A stretch of 64,000 bases of DNA from the NCBI RefSeq assembly GCF_003852895.1, contig NZ_QUSW01000001.1, positions 124,001 to 188,000 on the forward strand, in the 5' to 3' direction. Below the pieces are notes generated by a model. It was not told the origin of the DNA, made no database searches, and saw nothing but the letters and a program-made list of their open reading frames with translations. Origin of the DNA: Rhizobacter terrae. GTDB taxonomy: Bacteria; Pseudomonadota; Gammaproteobacteria; Burkholderiales; Burkholderiaceae_C. Shown here piece after piece: positions 38,663 to 49,172 of the stretch. The position numbers were made by a program, and so were the translations under genes. The first letter of the stretch is position 1, and the number at the start of each line of letters is the position of its first letter.

Positions 38663-39026
38663 GGCCCTCGGCCACGAGGGCTTCCCACTCCGAGTCCTCA
38701 TACAACCTCGACCGCGTGAGGAACCGCAACCCATGCGGCCCCTCCAGCGAGAACATGCCGCCGCGCCCCGGCACCACGTCGATGATCAGTTGCGTGTGAC
38801 ACCAGTACTCGTACTGCGACTCGCTGATGTAGAACGGCATCCCGCCGATGCGCCCGAGCAGCCGGTCGCTGCCGCCCACCAGGAATTCGCCCAGCGCATA
38901 GCACATCGGTGCGCTGCCATCGCAGCAGCCGCCGGACTGGTGGAACATCAAGTCGCCGTGCAGGGCCTTCAACCGCTCGATCAAGGCCAGCGCCTCAGGT
39001 GTGGCCACCACTTGTTCGACGCCCAT
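38649..39026 (-). CDS. DUF779 family protein
   Basis: 125 aa. Conserved GDLMFHQSGGCCDGSAPMCY with its Cys-Cys pair and a further Cys, and FYISESQYEYWCHTQLIIDVVPGRGGMFSLE. Genes of this family are regularly placed next to ExaC/AcoD-type acetaldehyde dehydrogenases; the biochemical role is not established, and the Cys/His set suggests a metal or redox site. The start MGVEQV is 7 bases after GGGAGG; an ATG two codons earlier is too close to it. A strong terminator lies directly in front of the gene, so expression may depend on read-through from exaC. Confidence 0.85.
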   Translation of the reverse strand: MGVEQVVATPEALALIERLKALHGDLMFHQSGGCCDGSAPMCYALGEFLVGGSDRLLGRIGGMPFYISESQYEYWCHTQLIIDVVPGRGGMFSLEGPHGLRFLTRSRLYEDSEWEALVAEGRAGR

Positions 39027-39039
39027 TGCCATGCCTCCC

Positions 39040-39085
39040 AAAAAAGCAGTCCGGGCCAGCCCATCGGGGATGGTCCGGCCCGAAC
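39040..39085 (-). terminator. Rho-independent terminator between exaC and the DUF779 gene
   Basis: On the minus strand a 17-nt-arm hairpin (39049-39085, 14 of 17 positions paired, loop of 3) is followed after 3 bases by six T. A smaller hairpin (ACGCCGG/CCGGCGT, 39091-39116) comes before it. The T tract touches the DUF779 Shine-Dalgarno. Confidence 0.78.
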
Positions 39086-39129
39086 AGAAGACGCCGGCTG
39101 GTTCGGTCACCGGCGTGTCGTTGGAGACT

Positions 39130-40650
<1,521 letters not shown>

Positions 40651-40723
40651 GTCTTCTCCTTGGTGGGGCCCCATCGAGCATCAGCGGCGGCGGGGCGGAT
40701 GCGTCGCTGCGTGCACGCCAAAC

Positions 40724-40738
40724 GCGAATGGCGTGCCA
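40724..40738 (-). promoter_or_regulatory. Sigma-54 (-24/-12) promoter of exaC
   Basis: On the minus strand TGGCAC, GCCAT, TCGC. The -24 element is perfect; the -12 has TCGC in place of TTGC but keeps GC at the right spacing from GG. Confidence 0.65.
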
Positions 40739-40800
40739 GCGCCCGCAGGCAGGAGAAGACGGCCGATCAGGCCCGGATTGCGAGGGTGAATACCGACGGA

Positions 40801-40841
40801 TGGCGCACGAGGTGTTCCACCGTGGAACACCTCGTGTGCCA
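40801..40841. repeat. 41-bp near-perfect palindrome upstream of exaC
   Basis: Arms of 19 bp with one mismatch about a CCG centre; the inner 14 bp on each side (CACGAGGTGTTCCA and its complement) are exact. It lies 63 bases beyond the exaC -24 element and 18 bases past the stop of the DUF1439 gene. It could be an activator site, a terminator of the DUF1439 gene (no T tract), or both. Confidence 0.8.
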
Positions 40842-40858
40842 CATGGCGGGCGACGCGC

Positions 40859-41422
40859 TCAGCGGATGGGAGACAGCGTCACTTCCACGCCGCGCGAGGT
40901 CACGGTGACCGCGCCCGGCTTGTAGCCATAGCCTTCGGCGTTCTTCAGGTCGCCGGGCTTGAAGCGGTAGATGGCCACGTCGTTGAGCAACTGCTCGGCC
41001 ACGAGCGCGCCCAGCCGGTTCAGCCCGGTCTTCTCGGGCGACGGCAGGTTGTTGATCTGCAGCCGGTTGACGTGCACCTGCGTCAGGCGGATGGACTGCG
41101 ACGGTTCGTCATAGCGCAGCGCATAGTCCACGCTGATGCTGCCCGCGTAGGTCTTGCCGCTGACACGCTCGGTGGTGACGAGCTCGAGGTCGCTGGACAG
41201 GCGGTTGACCTCCGGCATCACGTGCACGCTGGGCTTGTTGACACGCACGTCCAGCACTTCGAGCAGGCGCTTCTGGTAGGGCCCGTGGCTTTCCAGGGCG
41301 TGGGCCAGGTCGGCCTCGCTGAAGGTGATCACCTTGGGCCCCATGACGGAGGCGCAGGCAGCCAGGAAGAGGGAGACAGCCCCGGCAAGCAGCAGGGCCA
41401 GAGAGCGGCGGGTCTGGATCAT
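40859..41422 (-). CDS. DUF1439 family lipoprotein
   Basis: 187 aa. Signal with lipobox LAAC (Cys about 23). The rest matches the DUF1439/YceB-type lipid-binding-like envelope proteins: VITFSEADLAHALESHGPYQKRLLEVLDVRVNKPSV, DYALRYDEPSQSIRLTQVHVNRLQI. A structural role in the periplasm at the outer membrane is expected; function is not established. The start was taken at MIQTRRSLALL, where the signal begins. Divergent from the tetR gene. Confidence 0.82.
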   Translation of the reverse strand: MIQTRRSLALLLAGAVSLFLAACASVMGPKVITFSEADLAHALESHGPYQKRLLEVLDVRVNKPSVHVMPEVNRLSSDLELVTTERVSGKTYAGSISVDYALRYDEPSQSIRLTQVHVNRLQINNLPSPEKTGLNRLGALVAEQLLNDVAIYRFKPGDLKNAEGYGYKPGAVTVTSRGVEVTLSPIR

Positions 41423-41553
41423 TCGGTCCTCGGACTGTTGGACACTTGGAATGGGCGCAAGGATATGCCAGCCATGTCGCAACCGCTGGTAACGGTTGCT
41501 TCTCACGCTGGCAAAGTCCGTGCGCTTGACCCTTCCCAAGCGGGCCGCTACAT

Positions 41554-41573
41554 TACTGACCGGTTAGTCAGTA
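41554..41573. promoter_or_regulatory. TetR-type operator TACTGAC-CGGTTA-GTCAGTA
   Basis: Perfect 7-bp arms around a 6-base centre, ending 6 bases before the tetR start codon. The sequence is the typical ACTGACCGGTxAGT site of AcrR-like repressors, so the regulator probably represses its own operon. Confidence 0.82.
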
Positions 41574-41579
41574 TCTTCG

Positions 41580-42266
41580 ATGAGCGCCAAACCCGCCCCC
41601 ACCCGCCAACGCCGCAAGGAGGCCCGCCCGCAGGAACTGCTCGGGGCGGCGCTGGAGCTCTTCGTGGAGAAGGGCTTTGCGGCCACCAAGACCGAGGACG
41701 TCGCCTCGCGCGCCGGGGTCGCCAAGGGCACCCTGTACCTCTACTACCCCAGCAAGGAAGAGCTGCTCAAGGCCGTGGTGCGTGAGAACCTCTCCGCGCT
41801 GATCGCCGAAGGCGCCACCATCGCCAGCGCCTTCGAGGGCACCACCCACGAGCTGCTGCTGGTGCTGCTGCAGACCTGGTGGGAACGGGTGGGCGACACC
41901 AAGGCCTCGGGCATCTTCAAGATCATCATCACCGAGATGGGCAACTTCCCGGACTTCGCCCGCTTCTACATCGAGGAAGTGATCGAGCCGGGCAAGGAAC
42001 TCTTCATGCGCGTGCTCCAGCGCGGCATCGACACCGGTGAACTGCGCGACGTGAACCAGTTCGAGGCGGTGCACGTGCTCATCTTCCCGATGCTGATGAT
42101 GTGCCTGCACAAGCACTCCATCGGCGCCTGCGCACACATTCGGGAAATGATGGACCCTCACAGTTTCATCCGCACGCACGTCGATGTGGTGATGCGTGGG
42201 CTGGCAGTCCGCCCCGAAGGCGATACTTCCGAACCCCAGAACAAGAAGCTGAAGAGAGTCGCATGA
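41580..42266 (+). CDS. TetR/AcrR-family repressor of the RND efflux operon
   Basis: 228 aa. N-terminal HTH (about 18-64): ARPQELLGAALELFVEKGFAATKTEDVASRAGVAKGTLYLYYPSKEELLKAVV. The larger C-terminal all-helical ligand domain is not specific. It opens an operon with the adaptor and pump genes, overlapping the adaptor by 4 bases (ATGA). The palindrome at its start is the likely operator. Inducer not known. The short leader means the ATG is close to the transcription start. Confidence 0.92.
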   Translation: MSAKPAPTRQRRKEARPQELLGAALELFVEKGFAATKTEDVASRAGVAKGTLYLYYPSKEELLKAVVRENLSALIAEGATIASAFEGTTHELLLVLLQTWWERVGDTKASGIFKIIITEMGNFPDFARFYIEEVIEPGKELFMRVLQRGIDTGELRDVNQFEAVHVLIFPMLMMCLHKHSIGACAHIREMMDPHSFIRTHVDVVMRGLAVRPEGDTSEPQNKKLKRVA

Positions 42267-43432
42267 AGCGCTGGATTCCCTGGACGATCACGGTCGTCGC
42301 GGTATTGCTCGTGGGCGGCCTGGCCGCCCGTTCCATGAAGGCGCGGCAGCTGGAGAACGCGGCCGCCGCGGCATCGGCCAAGGTGCCCTTGCAGCTGGAA
42401 CTGTCGGCCTCCGACGTGCTGGCCGTGCGGCCGGTGGACCTCACGCGCACCCTGGCCGTCTCCGGCGGGCTCAAGGCGGTGAACACGGCCGTGGTCAAGG
42501 CCAAGGTCGCCGCCGAGGTGAAGTCGCTGTCGGTGCGCGAAGGCGACACGGTGAAGGCCGGCCAGGTCATCGGCCAACTCGACACCACCGAATACGACTG
42601 GCGGCTGCGGCAGGCCGAGCAGACGGCGGACTCGGCCAAGGCGCAGCTGGACATCGCCAAGCGGGCGCTGGAGAACAACCAGGCGCTGGTGAAGCAGGGG
42701 TTCATCTCCTCCACCGGGCTGGAAACCTCGATTTCCAACGAGGCCGCGGCCCGTGCCAACTACGAGGCAGCCGCAGCGGCCGTGGCGCTGGCCAAGAAGT
42801 CGCGTGCGGATGCGGTGCTGGTCGCACCCATCGCCGGCATCGTGTCGCAGCGCCTGGCGCAGCCGGGCGAACGCATGGCGGTGGACACCAAGATCATCGA
42901 GGTGGTGGACTTGTCGCGCATCGAGCTGGAAGCGGCTGTCGCCCCTGAAGACGTGGTCGAAGTGAAGGTGGGCCAGGCGGCGCAGTTGCTCGTCGACGGC
43001 CTGCGCGAACCGGCTGCGGCCACGGTGGCCCGCATCAACCCGAGCACCCAGAGCGGCACGCGTGCCGTGATGGTCTACCTCGCGCTGCAAAGCAACCCGG
43101 CGCTTCGCCAGGGCCTCTTCGCCAAGGGGCAGATCGACCTGCAGCGCAGCCGCGCGCTGGCCGTGCCCACCACCGCCGTGCGTGTGGACCAGGCACGGCC
43201 CTACGTCCTGGTGGTCGACAACGGCCGTGTCTCGCAGCGCAGCGTCACGCTGGGCGCGCGTGGCAATGCATTGATCGACGGCAAGGTGGAACAGGTGGTC
43301 GAGATCACCGGCGGCCTGCCGGAGAACGCCACCGTCCTGCGCGGCAGCGTGGGCGCCGTGCGCGACGGCACGCCGGTGAAGCTGGGCGCTGTCGTGCCCA
43401 CGCCCGCCGCATCGCGCGCCTCGGCGGTCTGA
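42263..43432 (+). CDS. RND efflux periplasmic adaptor (membrane fusion protein)
   Basis: 389 aa. N-terminal membrane anchor about 5-25, then the biotinyl-lipoyl halves (VKSLSVREGDTVKAGQVIGQLDTTEYDWRL and AVLVAPIAGIVSQR), a coiled-coil hairpin between them, and beta-barrel domain to the end. It links the inner-membrane pump to TolC. ATG overlaps the tetR stop; the pump starts 4 bases after its stop. Confidence 0.93.
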   Translation: MKRWIPWTITVVAVLLVGGLAARSMKARQLENAAAAASAKVPLQLELSASDVLAVRPVDLTRTLAVSGGLKAVNTAVVKAKVAAEVKSLSVREGDTVKAGQVIGQLDTTEYDWRLRQAEQTADSAKAQLDIAKRALENNQALVKQGFISSTGLETSISNEAAARANYEAAAAAVALAKKSRADAVLVAPIAGIVSQRLAQPGERMAVDTKIIEVVDLSRIELEAAVAPEDVVEVKVGQAAQLLVDGLREPAAATVARINPSTQSGTRAVMVYLALQSNPALRQGLFAKGQIDLQRSRALAVPTTAVRVDQARPYVLVVDNGRVSQRSVTLGARGNALIDGKVEQVVEITGGLPENATVLRGSVGAVRDGTPVKLGAVVPTPAASRASAV

Positions 43433-43436
43433 CGCC

Positions 43437-46400
43437 ATGTGGTTCACCCGCGTCTCCATTTCCAACCCGGTCATGGCCGTGATGGTCATGCTTGCCTTCG
43501 TGGTGCTGGGCATGTTCAGCTACCAGCGCCTGGCCGTGGACCAGTTCCCGAACGTCGACTTCCCGACGGTCGTGGTGCAGATGGACTACCCCGGCGCCTC
43601 GCCCGAAATCGTCGAGGCCGAGGTCACCAAGAAGATCGAGGAAGCCGTCAACACGGTGGCGGGCATCAACTCGCTGTACTCGCGCTCGTACGAAGGCACC
43701 TCGGTCGTCATCATCGAGTTCAACCTCGACATCGACGGGCGCAAGGCCGCCGATGACGTGCGCGAGAAGGTGGCCCTGGTGCGCCCCAACCTTCGCGACG
43801 AAGTGAAGGAACCTCGCATCTCGCGCTTCGACCCGGCCAGCACGCCGATCTTCAACGTCGCGGTGCTCGCCACCGACGGAAAGAAGTCGCCGCAGGAGCT
43901 GACAACCTGGGCCACGCAGGTGCTGCAAAAGCGCCTGGAGAACGTGCGCGGCGTGGGCTCGGTGAGCGTGGTGGGCGGCGTGTCGCGCCAGGTCAACCTC
44001 TACATCAAGCCGGCGGCGCTGGAGGCGCTGGGCATCGGCGCGGACCAGGTCGTGGCGGCCGTGAAGAGCGAGAACCAGGAACTGCCCATGGGCTCGCTGC
44101 GCTCGCGCGAGCAGGAAACCGTGGTGCAGATCAACGCCCGGCTCAAGCGCCCGGAGGACTTCCGCGAGATCGTGGTCGCCCGCCGCAACGGCACGCCCAT
44201 CAAGCTGTGGCAGGTGGCCGACGTGGTCGACGGCCCGCAGGAGCTGGAGACCCTCGCGCTCTACAACGGCCAGCGCACGGTGCTCCTGTCGGTGCAGAAG
44301 TCGCAAGGCGAGAACACCATCGCGGTGGTCGATGGCCTGCAGGCGGCGCTGGCCGACGTGAAGGCCCTGGTGCCGCCCGGCGTGAAGGTGGAGGTCAACC
44401 GCGACAACTCGCGCTCCATCCGCGTGTCGGTGGCCAACGTGAAGCGCACGCTGTTTGAAGGCGCGGCGCTCACGGTGCTCATCGTGTTCCTGTTCCTGAA
44501 CTCGTGGCGCTCCACCGTCATCACGGGGCTCACGCTGCCCATCGCGCTGATCGGCACCTTCCTGTTCATGTACGCCTTCGGCTTCACCATCAACGGCATC
44601 ACGATGATGGCGCTCAGCCTGTGCGTGGGCCTGCTGATCGACGATGCCATCGTGGTGCGCGAGAACATCGTGCGCCACGTGCAGATGGGCAAGAGCGCGC
44701 ACGACGCGGCGCTGGCCGGCACGAACGAGATCGGCCTGGCGGTGCTGGCGACCACGCTGTCCATCGTGGCGGTGTTCCTGCCCATCGGCTTCATGGGTGG
44801 CATCGTGGGCAAGTTCTTCCACGAGTTCGGCATCACCATCGTGGCGGCCGTGCTCATCTCCATGTTCGTGAGCTTCACGCTGGACCCGATGCTGTCCAGC
44901 GTCTGGCACGACCCGCAGGCCCACGGCGGCCCACGCGGCAAACCGGTGACGCTGTACGACAAGACCATCGGCCGGGTGACGCACCTGTTCGACGTGCTCA
45001 CCGAGAAGATGTCTGACGCCTACCAGGCCATCCTCGGCTGGTCGCTCAAGCACAAGCTCGCGACCATCGGCATCGCCTTCGCGACCTTCATCGCCAGCTT
45101 CTTCATCATCCCGATGCTGGGCGCGGAGTTCATCCCGAAGGCGGACCTGTCGGAGACGCAGGTCAACTTCTACACGCCGGTGGGCTCGTCGCTGGAGGTG
45201 ACCGAACAGCGTGCGAAGCAGATCGACGCCGTGCTGCGCGAGATGCCCGAGGTGCGCCACACCGTCACCACCATCAACAGCGGCAACGCGCAGGGCAAGA
45301 TCTACGGCTCGACCTACATCCGCCTGGTGGACCGCAAGGAACGCGCGCGCAGCCTGAACCAGATGACCATCCCGCTGCGCGAGCGGCTGTCGCGCATCCC
45401 GGGCATCACCGTCACCAACATCGGCCCGACCGACCTGGGCGGCGGCAAGAGCCTGCAGTTCTCCATCCAGGGGCGCGACCTGGATGAGCTGGCACGGCTG
45501 TCGGGCACCATCATGGCCAGGCTGCGCGACATCCCCGGCATCGTGGACCTGGACAGCACGCTCAAGCCCGACAAGCCCACCGTGTCCATCGAGGTCAAGC
45601 GCGATGCCGCGTCCGACGCCGGCCTGAACGTCAACGCCCTGGCCAGCACGCTGCGCACGCTGGTGGCCGGCACCACCGTCGGCAACTGGCGCGCGCCCGA
45701 CGGCGAGAACTATGACGTCAACGTGAGGCTCACGCCCGACAGCCGCGATTCGCTGGCCGACCTGCAGCGCCTGCCCATCAACGTGGCCGCCGCGGCCGAT
45801 GGCTCGCCGCGCGTGGTGCGCCTGTCGCAGGTGGCCGAGGTGACGCCCTCCACCGGACCGAACCAGATCAACCGCCGCGACCTCAACCGCGAGATCAACA
45901 TCGACGCGAATGCTTTCGGCCGCAGCGCGGGCGACGTGTCGGGCGACATCAAGAAGGTGCTGGACAGCATCGCCTGGCCACCCGGCTACCGCTACAGCTT
46001 CGGTGGCTCCACGAAGAACATGACCGAGTCCTTCCAATACGCCGTGGGTGCGCTGGCGCTGGCCGTCGTGTTCATCTACATGATCCTTGCCAGCCAGTTC
46101 CGCAGCTTCCTGCAGCCGCTGGCGCTGATGAGCTCGTTGCCGCTCACGCTCATCGGCGTGGTGCTGGCCCTGCTTGTCTTCGGCTCGACACTGAACATGT
46201 TCAGCATCATCGGCATCGTGATGCTCATGGGCCTGGTCACCAAGAACGCCATCTTGCTGGTGGACTTCGCCATCCGCTCGCGCGCCGGCGAGGACGGCCA
46301 GCCGCCGATGGAACGCGAGGCCGCCCTGCTGCACGCCGCCCGCGTGCGGCTGCGCCCCATCCTCATGACGACGCTGGCGATGGTCTTCGGCATGGTGCCC

Positions 46401-46610
46401 CTGGCCTTTGCACTTTCCGAAGGTTCGGAGCAGCGCGCACCCATGGGCCAGGCTGTAATTGGCGGGGTCATCACCTCCTCGCTGCTCACGCTGGTGGTGG
46501 TGCCGGTGGTGTACTGCTATCTCGACGACCTGGCGCAGTGGGCGAGCCGGAAGTGGCATCGCCGCAGCGCAATCCCCGGCCAATCCGCCTCGGCGGCGGT
46601 GGCGAAATAA
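43437..46610 (+). CDS. RND efflux pump, inner-membrane permease (AcrB/MexB-like)
   Basis: 1057 aa, full length, 12 membrane helices in two halves with two large periplasmic loops each after TM1 and TM7. TM4 carries the proton-relay Asp pair in LCVGLLIDDAIVVRENI, and the second half has GIVMLMGLVTKNAILLVDFA. Proton-driven export of drugs or other hydrophobic compounds. The N-terminus WFTRVSISNPVMAVMVMLAFVVLGMFSY is that of the HAE-1 branch common in Betaproteobacteria. The TolC partner is three genes downstream. Confidence 0.95.
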   Translation: MWFTRVSISNPVMAVMVMLAFVVLGMFSYQRLAVDQFPNVDFPTVVVQMDYPGASPEIVEAEVTKKIEEAVNTVAGINSLYSRSYEGTSVVIIEFNLDIDGRKAADDVREKVALVRPNLRDEVKEPRISRFDPASTPIFNVAVLATDGKKSPQELTTWATQVLQKRLENVRGVGSVSVVGGVSRQVNLYIKPAALEALGIGADQVVAAVKSENQELPMGSLRSREQETVVQINARLKRPEDFREIVVARRNGTPIKLWQVADVVDGPQELETLALYNGQRTVLLSVQKSQGENTIAVVDGLQAALADVKALVPPGVKVEVNRDNSRSIRVSVANVKRTLFEGAALTVLIVFLFLNSWRSTVITGLTLPIALIGTFLFMYAFGFTINGITMMALSLCVGLLIDDAIVVRENIVRHVQMGKSAHDAALAGTNEIGLAVLATTLSIVAVFLPIGFMGGIVGKFFHEFGITIVAAVLISMFVSFTLDPMLSSVWHDPQAHGGPRGKPVTLYDKTIGRVTHLFDVLTEKMSDAYQAILGWSLKHKLATIGIAFATFIASFFIIPMLGAEFIPKADLSETQVNFYTPVGSSLEVTEQRAKQIDAVLREMPEVRHTVTTINSGNAQGKIYGSTYIRLVDRKERARSLNQMTIPLRERLSRIPGITVTNIGPTDLGGGKSLQFSIQGRDLDELARLSGTIMARLRDIPGIVDLDSTLKPDKPTVSIEVKRDAASDAGLNVNALASTLRTLVAGTTVGNWRAPDGENYDVNVRLTPDSRDSLADLQRLPINVAAAADGSPRVVRLSQVAEVTPSTGPNQINRRDLNREINIDANAFGRSAGDVSGDIKKVLDSIAWPPGYRYSFGGSTKNMTESFQYAVGALALAVVFIYMILASQFRSFLQPLALMSSLPLTLIGVVLALLVFGSTLNMFSIIGIVMLMGLVTKNAILLVDFAIRSRAGEDGQPPMEREAALLHAARVRLRPILMTTLAMVFGMVPLAFALSEGSEQRAPMGQAVIGGVITSSLLTLVVVPVVYCYLDDLAQWASRKWHRRSAIPGQSASAAVAK

Positions 46611-46650
46611 AATGGCAGGTTTTGCACCCACCCCCTCGAGGACGCCCGCC

Positions 46651-47304
46651 ATGAACACCGAACAAGCCCGCTTCAACATGATCGAGCAGCAGATCCGCCC
46701 CTGGGACGTGCTGGATCAAGGCGTGCTCTCGCTGCTGGCCGTCGTCAAGCGCGAAGACTTCGTGCCCGCGGCCTACAAGGCCCTGGCCTTCGTGGACACC
46801 GAAGTGCCCCTGCCCGGCGGCCGCTTCATGCTCGCACCCAAGGTGGAAGCCCGCCTGCTGCAGGAGCTGAAGGTCCACAAGCACGAGCGCGTGCTGGAAA
46901 TCGGCACCGGCTCCGGCTACATGGCCGCGCTGCTTGGCCACAAGGCCCAGCAGGTCGTCACCCTGGAAGAAGACCCGGCCCTGGCCGACATCGCACAGGG
47001 CAACCTGCGCCGCGCCGGTGTCATAAACGTGAGCGTGCGCCGCGCCGACGGTTCGCGCGGCCTGCCCGAAGAAGGTCCCTTCGACGTCATCCTGCTGTCG
47101 GGCTCCGTGCCCGAAGTGCCGCCCAGCCTGCTCGCGCAGCTCAAGGTCGGTGGCCGCCTGGCCGCCATCGTGGGCCAGCAGCCGGTCATGCGCGCCACCC
47201 TCTTCACCCGCACCAGCGAGCACGATTTCGCCAGCGTCATCCTTTTCGACACCGTGGCACCCCGCCTGTCCGGGTTCCCGGAACCCACCCGCTTCAGCTT
47301 CTGA
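46651..47304 (+). CDS. pcm: Protein-L-isoaspartate O-methyltransferase family protein
   Basis: 217 aa. SAM-binding GTGSGYMAALL and the PCMT start MIEQQIRPWDVLD; C-terminal motifs differ from E. coli Pcm, and family members in this position in Burkholderiales are annotated the same way. It would methylate isoaspartyl residues in aged proteins; another substrate is possible. GAGGA precedes the ATG. Sits between the pump and tolC, sharing its stop with the rhodanese start. Confidence 0.85.
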   Translation: MNTEQARFNMIEQQIRPWDVLDQGVLSLLAVVKREDFVPAAYKALAFVDTEVPLPGGRFMLAPKVEARLLQELKVHKHERVLEIGTGSGYMAALLGHKAQQVVTLEEDPALADIAQGNLRRAGVINVSVRRADGSRGLPEEGPFDVILLSGSVPEVPPSLLAQLKVGGRLAAIVGQQPVMRATLFTRTSEHDFASVILFDTVAPRLSGFPEPTRFSF

Positions 47305-47630
47305 TGAACCAGCTCGCCGTCCAGCACCTGCATGCCCACTGCACCTCAGCCAACGCGCTGCTGCTGGACGTCCGCGAGCCTTGGGAAGTCGACACGGCAG
47401 CCATCCGGCTGCCGGGGGTGGCCGTCAAGCACATTCCGATGAGCCGCATTCCCGAGCGGCTGGAAGAACTCGATCCTTCGCAGTCCATCGTCTGTATTTG
47501 TCATCACGGGGTTCGAAGTCTGCAAGTCGTCGCATTTCTGCAGCGGCAAGGCTTCGAGTCGGTCTATAACCTCGCCGGCGGCATCGACGCCTGGTCGGTC
47601 GAGGTCGATCCCTCCGTGCCGCGGTACTGA
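47304..47630 (+). CDS. Single-domain rhodanese (thiosulfate sulfurtransferase-like)
   Basis: 108 aa. One rhodanese domain: LLLDVREPWEV and the active loop CICHHGVRS with the catalytic Cys, then YNLAGGIDAWS. Carries a sulfur or reduces it in small-molecule transfers; the physiological partner is not known. ATG overlaps the pcm stop (TGATG). Conserved next to pcm and tolC in this group. Confidence 0.92.
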   Translation: MNQLAVQHLHAHCTSANALLLDVREPWEVDTAAIRLPGVAVKHIPMSRIPERLEELDPSQSIVCICHHGVRSLQVVAFLQRQGFESVYNLAGGIDAWSVEVDPSVPRY

Positions 47631-47676
47631 CCGCCTCCCCTGCCACAAGCAAGAAACACCCAAGGAAGCCCTCACC

Positions 47677-49062
47677 ATGCCCGCTTTGCGCACCGTCTCT
47701 GCTTCGACCCGCCCTGCCCGCCGCACGACCCGGCTGGCCCCGATCGCCCTGGGCGTGGTGCTGGCCCTGGGCGCCACCGCCTCCGTCCGTGCGCAAAGCC
47801 TGTTCGAGGTGTATGAGGCCGCCCGCGCCTTCGACGCGAACTACCTGGCCTCGCGTGCCCTGGCCGATTCGGCCACGTACAAGGCCGAACAGGCACACGC
47901 CCTGCGCCGTCCCACCCTGGGCCTGGGCCTGTCTGCCAATCGAGCAGGCAGCGACATCCCCGGCAGTGACACCACCTCCAAGACCACCGGCGCCCAGCTG
48001 CAAGCCACGCAGACCCTGTTCAACCGCGCCAACGACGCGACCGTCAACCAGGCCGACCTGGGCGTGGAAGTCGCCAAGGCCGACGTGCAGATTGCCGAGC
48101 AGGACCTGATCGTGCGCGTGGCGCAGGCCTACTTCGACGTGCTGGCCTCGCAGGATGCGCTGGCCGCCGCGCAGGCCAGCAAGACCGCCATCGCCGAGCA
48201 GCTGGCGTCCGCCAAGCGCAATTTCGAGGTCGGCACCGCCACCATCACCGACACCCGGGAAGCCCAGGCCCGCTACGACCTGGCCACCGCCACCGAGCTG
48301 GCCGCACAGAACGACCTGCTGACCAAGCGCATCGCGCTGGACACGCTGGTGGGCCGCGCCAGCATCGCCCCCAAGCCCCTGGCGCCCCAGGCCGACCTGA
48401 AGCCGCTGCTGTCCGGCGCCGTCGATGAATGGGTGGCGCCCACCGAGCAGTCGCCCAACGTGCGCCGCGCGCGCTTCGCACTGGAAGTCGCCAAGCTCGA
48501 AACCGAGAAGGCGCGTGCCGGCAGCCTGCCGACCGTGGACCTGAGCGGCAGCTATGGCAAGGGCCATTCCAACACCACGGGCACGCAGTTCACTTCGCTG
48601 GGCGCGGTGCCGATCAATGCCTCCGGCCCGTCGACGACCTCCAGCGTCGGCGTCACGATGAAACTGCCCCTGTTCGCCGGCGGCGCCATCCAGAACCGCG
48701 TGAAGGAAACCGTGCTGCTCGAAGAACAGTCGCGCAACACGCTGGAGTCGGCCCGCCGCACGGTGGCGCAGGGCACGCGCCAGGCCTACTTCGGCCTGGA
48801 GTCGCTGCAGGCCCAGGTCAAGGCCTTCGAAGCTGCCGAATCGTCGAGCCAACTCGCCCTGGAAGCCACGCAGCTGGGCTACAAGGTCGGTGTGCGTGTG
48901 AACCTGGACGTGCTCAACGCCCAGACCCAGCTCTACACCACTCGCCGCGACCTGGCCAAGGCGCGCTATGACGTGCTGGTCAACAGCCTCAAGCTGCGCC
49001 AGGCCTCGGGCACGCTGACGGCCGACGACGTGCTGAAGGTCAACCAGCTGCTCGCCAAGTAA
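47677..49062 (+). CDS. tolC: TolC-family outer-membrane channel
   Basis: 461 aa, signal peptide about 1-39 (ends SVRAQ). TolC repeat pattern: SLFEVYEAARAFDANYLASRA at the start, FNRANDATVNQADL, then in the second half LPLFAGGAIQNRVKE and VNLDVLNAQTQLYTTRRDLAKARYD. Forms the trimeric exit duct for the RND pump and probably type I exporters. AAGGAAG lies 9 bases before the ATG. Confidence 0.95.
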   Translation: MPALRTVSASTRPARRTTRLAPIALGVVLALGATASVRAQSLFEVYEAARAFDANYLASRALADSATYKAEQAHALRRPTLGLGLSANRAGSDIPGSDTTSKTTGAQLQATQTLFNRANDATVNQADLGVEVAKADVQIAEQDLIVRVAQAYFDVLASQDALAAAQASKTAIAEQLASAKRNFEVGTATITDTREAQARYDLATATELAAQNDLLTKRIALDTLVGRASIAPKPLAPQADLKPLLSGAVDEWVAPTEQSPNVRRARFALEVAKLETEKARAGSLPTVDLSGSYGKGHSNTTGTQFTSLGAVPINASGPSTTSSVGVTMKLPLFAGGAIQNRVKETVLLEEQSRNTLESARRTVAQGTRQAYFGLESLQAQVKAFEAAESSSQLALEATQLGYKVGVRVNLDVLNAQTQLYTTRRDLAKARYDVLVNSLKLRQASGTLTADDVLKVNQLLAK

Positions 49063-49172
49063 TTCCGGCCGCAGGGCCGTCCGGCGCTCCTCGCGCAACG
49101 TTTCTTGACCGGCGCACACCCGGCGTTCACGCCGGCATGCCATGCTGGCGGCGTTGTCCGAGGAGAGTCCCC

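Noticed and set aside
43305-46679. 1124-codon open frame on the minus strand across the RND pump gene
   Set aside because: It is antisense to a full-length, well-conserved pump; the translation is His/Arg/Asp-rich low-complexity sequence typical of shadow frames in high-G+C DNA, and it has no ribosome site.
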